From Synaphobranchus kaupii (Eukaryota > Chordata > Actinopteri > Anguilliformes > Synaphobranchidae), in the NCBI GenBank assembly GCA_029718625.1, contig CM056378.1:63449027-63513026 (forward strand): DNA of 64,000 nucleotides, given 5' to 3'. Position 1 is the stretch's first letter. Each line of letters starts with the position of its first letter. Shown piece after piece: positions 58,291 to 64,000 of this stretch. A program made the position numbers and the translations under genes. The notes beneath the pieces were generated by a model. That model did not search any database. It was not told the origin of the DNA and was given only the letters and a program-made list of their open reading frames with translations.

Positions 58291-58796
58291 TTGCGTAAAA
58301 CCACCACCACTAAGCCCCTCAGACAGTAATAACACTAAACCACTAAAATGGAACAACAAGACAAGACTCAAAATACACAGGCTTAATTATAAACTTTTAA
58401 ACAGAATAACTTTAAGACCTATATTATTTTTATTTATTTTTGCTGCGGGCAAACGTTAACCTCTTCAAGTGACAGACAAACACCGACAAATGTAGAGAGT
58501 GACAGCAGATCGGTCCGTCTCCCAAGTTTAAACTGCCAAACCAACCAATCAGAAATACATTGTCAAGTTGTTGTTTTTTGATATTTTGAATAGAACATTA
58601 TGATTGGCTAAGTCTCCTGAACTGAGAAAGAATGAAAAATATTGGTTAAAAAAAAATTATAATAACTTTTTTCTAGGGATCGATCAAAGCAATTGATTAT
58701 TTTAAGTCAATGGTCAAAGTTTTTGGGGGGCACAGCAAAAAATTGGGGGGGCACGGCCCCCTCTGGCCCCCCCCTAGATCCGGCCCTGCATAACAT

Positions 58797-61700
58797 TACC
58801 TTTAACCTTAGCAAACTACCAAGACACTGTAACCTAGCTATAGCTAAATAACTAGCGAGCCATACCGGATCGGTATGTTGAGCTGCAACTATGACAATGA
58901 GGAAATACACTGAATACAGAGTACACAGCTCATGATAATGTATTGTTATAATAGCTAAACATTATTAATGCAGACACCACCACGAAAAAAGCTAACGTTA
59001 CTTTTCCTGAGGGAAAAACGTGAATTATGTGCAGCCTGCACAAACACAAGTTCACCATCCTAAATCACTGTGAAACTTACTAAAACTGAAACTTAATTAG
59101 CTAAAGGACTCATGACTGACTAACTGTCACTGACCTCACAAACAATAAACGCTACTGTACTCTAGCGCACTGTGCACTGCGTGAAAACAAAAAACAGCAG
59201 AGTTTGTGGCTCTCCAGGACTAGGGTTGTAGACCCCCTGGTCTAACGACTAGCTAGCTACCTTGCGAAGTAACGTAATGTTAACTTACTGCAGATAGCTA
59301 CGATAACAACCCACTGGTCTAGGTGACTAACATTAGCCGGCTAGGTAACGTTAACTTACAGCAGATAGCTGGGTCATTTCAGCATTGGAGCCGGACATCT
59401 TTTGTCCGTTGGACATTTTGATTAATAAAACTGAAATGGTACACATATACATTCACATATACACATATACTTCTCCGCAGGTTTCAGTCAACCCTATTAT
59501 AATGATGGGAAAAACTGCAAAAAATTATGAAATTACACCGTGAGTGTTATGACCTTGAGGAATTGACATTATTTATTCAAATAGATAGCCAGCATGCAAG
59601 AAGAGGTAAGTTAGTTTTTTTTTTAACTTACTTTTTCAATGCTTGGCATAAGGGGACGAGCATAACTCGTCACCCCTGTCACGCTTAATTAATGCAAAAA
59701 AGAACATGCGTTTTGTAAAATTATAATATCTGTTAAAATGTAATAACAATCTGATATGAATGCAATTGTTATCTTTCCAATTACTTTTATTATGAAATAC
59801 AAATGTACTAAATTCGAAATCAGTTTTCTGGTGGCACAAGATTTATTTATTTTATTGAACTTTTTTTTTCAAAAAATTTGTTTCTGACTTATTAATTATT
59901 CCCGTTTTTCTCCCAATCTAATTCAATTCCCCCGTGTAGCAACTGCTAGAGAATCACCGCTGCAGAAGTTTGAAATTCATTACAAAATGAAATAACAAAT
60001 AAATGGCGTCTTTATTCAATTTCTAGAATTCCCCACCGGTATTTCATTCAACCTTTTTGCATACGTTTCGTTGCATGCATGAAACTAATGAAAAAATCGA
60101 GTTGTGAGGGGTCTAGGTATCATCGGATAATCCGTAATTCCTTTGTAATTCAAAAAACAAAAAAAACGGTAAATCTGTTATTTGTTTCAAAACCAAAAGC
60201 AAAAAAATTTAAAAATGGGTCTAGGGGTCTAGGTATCATCGGATAATCCGTAATTCCTTTGTAATTCAAAAACTGAGCTGTTTTTCGTTTTTTGTTGTCA
60301 GATTCAAAAAACGAAAAACGAGAAAACCAAATTCAAAAAACGGTCCAAGTTCGGTTTTTGGAAATTCCTTTTTTCATGTATCCTTTTTGAATTGAAGAAT
60401 GAAGAACGGTGAACAGACAGCGGGGGTGGCGCAGAAGTGAACTGTGAAGAAGCCATAATAAAAGTAGGCCTATGCAATGTGTTGTTAGGGAGAACGAAGC
60501 ATTTTGCCAATGTAAGCACATATTGGTGACCTGTAACTTCAGATTAAGATAACGTGAACTAGTTGGTGTGATATGTAGCCTAGGGTAGTAGTGATATATT
60601 TTAGTTATTATTATTATTTAAGATATATTTTAGTTTTTTTATAAATATTTGGCTATGTGGAAGCTCAGCCAGAAACTCGTTCCAGCTACCTCAAGTGACC
60701 AGCAGAGGTCACCCACTACCCTACAAAAACAGGAGGCTATTTTGGACATTTCAATGTATTTTGTGTAGGCTACCAGAGTTGAAAAATACATCTCTTAACT
60801 CTATGTACTTTGGCCCTCCAGAGGAAATTTCCACCTCGTTTCTACTAGAAAAAAAATTAGGTGTCTTCTAAACCGAAAGTGCATCAGGTACTGTATATAG
60901 TACAGAGAAAACGGCGAATGCTCATTTGTACGTTTTAAAAATATATTATTGTTTCTGTAAATGAACATGATTTTCTTAGCGCGTATAAACGGTGCATTTT
61001 ATGCATTTTACAATCTGTGGCTGTGGCGAGAGCAGGGTTGTAAGTGCTTTGGTCTATTAATAGCACCCTCTTATTTCATTGCACTGCAGTGTAACTGGAG
61101 AAGCTGAGGTTTTCGCAAGCGGCTACCCTTTTAAACAATACTCCGTCAAAATTTACGGGGTTTTCTTAAAGCTGTAGTTTATAATTTCAGACAAACATAA
61201 ATACTGTAATTGAAACGGATACGCCTCAACCACTAGGGCAAGGTTTATAGAGTTAAAATAGATTTACTTTCACCAAAATGTAATATACAGCCTACCCTTA
61301 GCTGTCACTGTATACGGTTATATGGTGATAGCTACTGGTAGCTAACTGCGTCTGTCCGTTCTAAATAAACTGGGCAATCCCATCGCTGTCAGAAGTTGCT
61401 GGTAGCCTACAATGGCGAACGGGGTAGTGGCACAAGCTTGAACTTGAAATATGAATTTTTGATACGTACGGTACATAATAATAATAATTTTATTGTTGAA
61501 ATATATTCCACCACATGATTCTGTAAATAATACAAAGTTTTGGGCTAGCCTATATAGCCTATGTTTTATTAATTCCGTGTCCTTTTATGACACTGCAAGG
61601 GTTTTTACGTAATTGACAAGGCTTTTAGCGGTGGTAGTCTAATATTATTACTTTTACTTTACTTTTATTTTATTTATCTGTTATCAGACGCCAGTCAAAA

Positions 61701-61859
61701 GTCCACATAGGAAGATACAATGTCAGTTATGTCTGTTTGACGTCAATGTTAGAAATGTATCAAATGTATCTGACAGATCTGGTAGGCTACTGGTGAACAG
61801 GGAATAAATTCGTTGCTGCAGTCCCTGTGTCATGGTCCATCTATTAATACATGTACATA
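58797..61859. other. Intergenic DNA with no gene recognised
   Basis: Contains a GCTAGC-rich tract (59240-59365), short AC/AT-rich tracts, an exact 50-base duplication (60107 and 60223) and a 15-bp hairpin (60280-60319). ORFs are below 75 codons and without motifs. Confidence 0.5.
60107..60319. repeat. 50-bp direct duplication and adjoining hairpin
   Basis: The segment starting aggggtctaggtatcatcgg is identical at 60107-60156 and 60223-60272 (period 116). Just beyond, gtttttcgttttttg at 60280 pairs perfectly with caaaaaacgaaaaac at 60305. Confidence 0.85.
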
Positions 61860-61861
61860 TA

Positions 61862-63485
61862 CAGTCAAGCCGGAAAGTCTCCCCACCCCTTTCACCTTCT
61901 CCACGTTTTATTACGTTACAGACTTATACTACAATAGATTGATTTCATTTTTTGCCTCAAACATGTACACACAATAGCCAATAATGACGAAGTGAAAACA
62001 GGTTTTTAGAAAATATGAAATTTTATTTTACTGACAAAAATAGGTTATTTAGGGGTTACATATCTGTACACACCCTTAGCCTAATACTTGGTTGCTGCAC
62101 CTTTGGTAGCGATTACAGCTTCAAGGCATCTTGGGAAAGAAGCTACGAGCTTGGCACACTTGTTTCTGGACATTTTTGCCCATTCCTCTTGGCATATCCT
62201 TGCAAGCTCCGTCAGGTTGGATGGGGAGCGTCGGTACACAGCCATTTTCAGCTCTTTCCACAGATGTTCAATTGGATTCAGGTCTGGGCTCTGGCTGGGC
62301 CACTCAAGGACATGCACAGACTTTCTCCGAAGCCACTCCTTTGTTCTCTTGGCTGTGTGCTTCGGGTCGTTGTCATGTTGGAAGGTAAACCTTCGCCCCA
62401 GTCTGAGGTCCAGAGCGCTCTGGAGCAGGTTTTCTTCAAGGATCTCGGTGTACTTAGCTGCATTCATCTTTCCCTCTATCAGGACTAGTCGCCCCGTTCC
62501 CGCTGCTGAAAAACATCCCCACATCATGATGCTGCCACCGCCATGCTTCACTGTAGGGATGGTATTAGCCAGGTGATGAGCGGTGCCTGGTTTCCTCCAG
62601 ACGTGACGCTTGGTATTCAGGCCAAAAAGTTCCATTTTGGTTTCATTAGACCAGAGAATCTTGATTCTCATGGTTTGAGAGTCCTCTAGGTGCCTTTTGG
62701 CAAACTCCAAGCGGGCTGTGATGTGCCTTTTACTAAGGAGGGGCTTCCGTCTGGCCACTACCATAAAGGCCTGATTGGTGGAGTGCTGCCTGGATTGTTG
62801 ATCTTCTGAAAGGTTCTCCCATCTCCACAAGGATACGCTGGAGCTCTGTCAGAGTGACCCTCGGGTTCCTGCTCACCTCCCTGGCCAAGGCCCGTCTTCC
62901 CCGATTGCTCAGTTTGGCCGGGCGGCCAGGTCTAGGAAGATTCTTGGTGGTTCCAAACTTCTTCCATTTACGAATGATGGTGGCCACTGTGCTCTTTGGG
63001 ACCTGTAAAGCTGCAGAGATTTTTCCGTAACCTTCTCCAGATCTATGCCTTGACACAATCCTGTTTCTGAGGTCTGCAGATAATTCCTTTGACCCCATGG
63101 CTTGGAGTTTGCTCTGACATGCACTGTCAACTGTGGGACCTTATATAGGCAGGTGTTGGCAATCCCCAATCATGTCCAATCAATTGAATTTATCACAGGT
63201 GGACTCCAATTAAGTTGTAGAAACATCTCAAGCAGTATCAGTGGAAACAAAATGCACCTCAACTCACTTTTGGGTGTCATATCAAAGGGTGTGCATACTT
63301 GTGTACATATGATATTTTGCATTTTGATTTTTTATAAATTAGCACAAATGTCTAAAAACCTGTTTTCACTTTGTCATTATGGGCTATTTTGAGACAAAAA
63401 ATTAACTCAATCTATTGTAGAATATGTCTGTAACGTAATAAAACGGAGAAGGTGAAAGGGGTGGGGAGACTTTCCGGCTTGACTG
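61862..63485 (-). mobile_element. Tc1-like element, nearly intact
   Basis: The ends CAGTCAAGCCGGAAAGTCTC and GAGACTTTCCGGCTTGACTG are perfect inverted copies, with TA on each side (61860-61861 and 63486-63487). The matching runs on into ccccacccctttcacctt. Length is 1,624 bp, standard for Tc1. The preserved ends suggest recent arrival. Confidence 0.95.
62081..63098 (-). pseudogene. Tc1 transposase with one frameshift and a lost catalytic Asp
   Basis: From the ATG at 63098 the DNA-binding half (MGSKELSADLRNRIVSRH, HSTVATII-type helix STVATIIRKWKKFG, then PRPGRPAKLS, a GRPAK AT-hook-like link) is open to about 62755. A one-base-type slip in ggtagtggcc then moves the frame. The catalytic half has [15 protein letters not shown], Asp153 in QHDNDPKHT and Glu188 in DLNPIEHLW, which keep the 34-residue spacing. 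The first catalytic acid is Asn62 (WSNETK, codon AAT at 62647-62645) in place of the usual Asp. The C-terminus, GAATKY, is intact. The full length of about 340 residues is normal. Confidence 0.93.
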
Positions 63486-63488
63486 TAT

Positions 63489-63788
63489 ATGCCTGAACCA
63501 GCCCTAAGACACATTCAGCTGTGCAAATGTAACTTTACTATGGATTTTCATCACATTCTTGAGAAGCCACAGCAGCCTTTTGGCTACCCTGGTGATGCTT
63601 CTTATTCCAAGACATTTGGAATGTTGCTCAAGTGTCTTGCAAGACACCCCATTTTTACAAGAATTATACAGGGTCAACATAGCATTCTAGAATCACAGGA
63701 ATTTCAGAGGTCACTTACCTTGATAGGGGTTCATCCCATGTTGGATATCAATCAGGAATTTAACATTGAGATCAGCTCAGGCAAATAA
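63489..63788 (+). other. Unrecognised 99-codon ORF beside the Tc1 element
   Basis: The frame continues from the Tc1 junction to a TAA at 63788 and has non-repetitive composition (FGYPGDASYSKTFGMLLKCL, QRSLTLIGVHPMLDINQEF). I recognise no domain. It may be a fragment of a gene or element in which the Tc1 landed, or chance. Confidence 0.25.
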
Positions 63789-63914
63789 AACTACAATGGT
63801 CAACCTACTTCCTTTCACATTAACAAAACAACTGTGCAGTGTTAGAATAATGGAATATATTTGTTTTTGTTATTTTTTATCAAGGTTAGATATAGTTTTA
63901 CATTGAATTTCCTA

Positions 63915-64000
63915 CAGTTGAAGTCGAAGGTTTACATACACCTTAGCCAAATCCATTTAAACTCAGTTTTTCACAATTCCTGACATTTAATCCTCGTAAA
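63915..64000 (-). mobile_element. Sleeping Beauty-type Tc1 end, cut by the window edge
   Basis: Starts CAGTTGAAGTCGAAGGTTTA after a TA (63913-63914). The sequence that follows (caccttagccaaatccattt, cctgacatttaatcct) matches the right-hand repeat of the element at 33252 in reverse. So a second copy of that family begins here in the opposite orientation. Confidence 0.9.

Larger units (their letters stand above)
53879..58788 (-). mobile_element. hAT transposon with exact 8-bp duplication CATAACAT
   Basis: The left end CAGCCCCGGTTCTAG and the right end (reverse complement) CAGGGCCGGATCTAG agree at 12 of 15, each followed by G runs. The flanking octamers (53871-53878 and 58789-58796) are identical. 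The transposase is on the minus strand. The length of 4.9 kb includes a 1.1-kb LINE fragment. Confidence 0.93.

Noticed and set aside
62015..62576. Plus-strand ORFs of 157-162 codons
   Set aside because: They are antisense shadows of the Tc1 transposase on the minus strand.

Overview
This window looks like gene-poor intergenic DNA from a ray-finned (teleost) fish, built almost entirely of transposable elements. The evidence is the repeat content: Tc1/mariner elements with IR/DR ends (one of the salmonid/Sleeping Beauty type), L2/CR1-type LINEs ending in ATT, AATA or TTATG tails, a tRNA-derived SINE with the L2-type tail described in eel and other fish, a Ty3/Gypsy chromovirus, hAT elements, TTAA-flanked elements and the common fish repeat carrying agcgccacc tracts. 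I see no convincing host gene, CRISPR array, rRNA or functional tRNA gene. Two short ORFs with good splice donors (2386-2545 plus, 53577-53858 minus) are the only host-exon candidates, and both are weak. Some ORF starts are not ATG, so the starts of coding relics are nominal.

Layout. 1-3086: single-copy-like AT-rich DNA with retroposon scraps. 3089-6158: a Tc1 element (DD34E transposase, minus) split by a 5'-truncated LINE with a 13/14 target duplication. 6996 to about 14960: a 5'-truncated chromovirus on the minus strand. Its 3' LTR is split by a 2.2-kb insert (7199-9391) and by a solo LTR in the opposite orientation (9775-10658). 15127-15480: an SGNH/GDSL esterase-like relic. 17880-28900: long tandem-structured repeats with Helitron-like 3' hairpins, interrupted by a nearly full-length L2 LINE (19394 to about 23335, minus). 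28922-29981: a palindromic element. 31149-31930: inverted and tandem repeats.

The core of the window is a nest. A degenerate 250-300 bp tandem array (from about 32205 to 53070) was hit by a MITE (32489-33062), by a Sleeping Beauty-type Tc1 (33252-34783) and by an 18-kb palindromic element (34916-52965) with about 40-bp TIRs and an 8-bp duplication AAATTGAT. That element holds three TTAA elements in series at the centre of its own palindrome (35917-40896). It also holds a second palindromic, hAT-like element (41296-51837), whose left arm contains another TTAA element (42379-44383) and a LINE (45642-47725). The uninterrupted opposite arm serves as an internal empty-site reference.

53879-58788 is a hAT element with an exact 8-bp duplication CATAACAT, a decayed ZMYM1-like transposase and an inserted LINE. 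61862-63485 is an almost intact Tc1 killed by one frameshift and an Asp-to-Asn change at the first catalytic residue. The window ends inside another Sleeping Beauty-type Tc1 (63915 onward). Because the elements are nested, the window records the order of their arrival.
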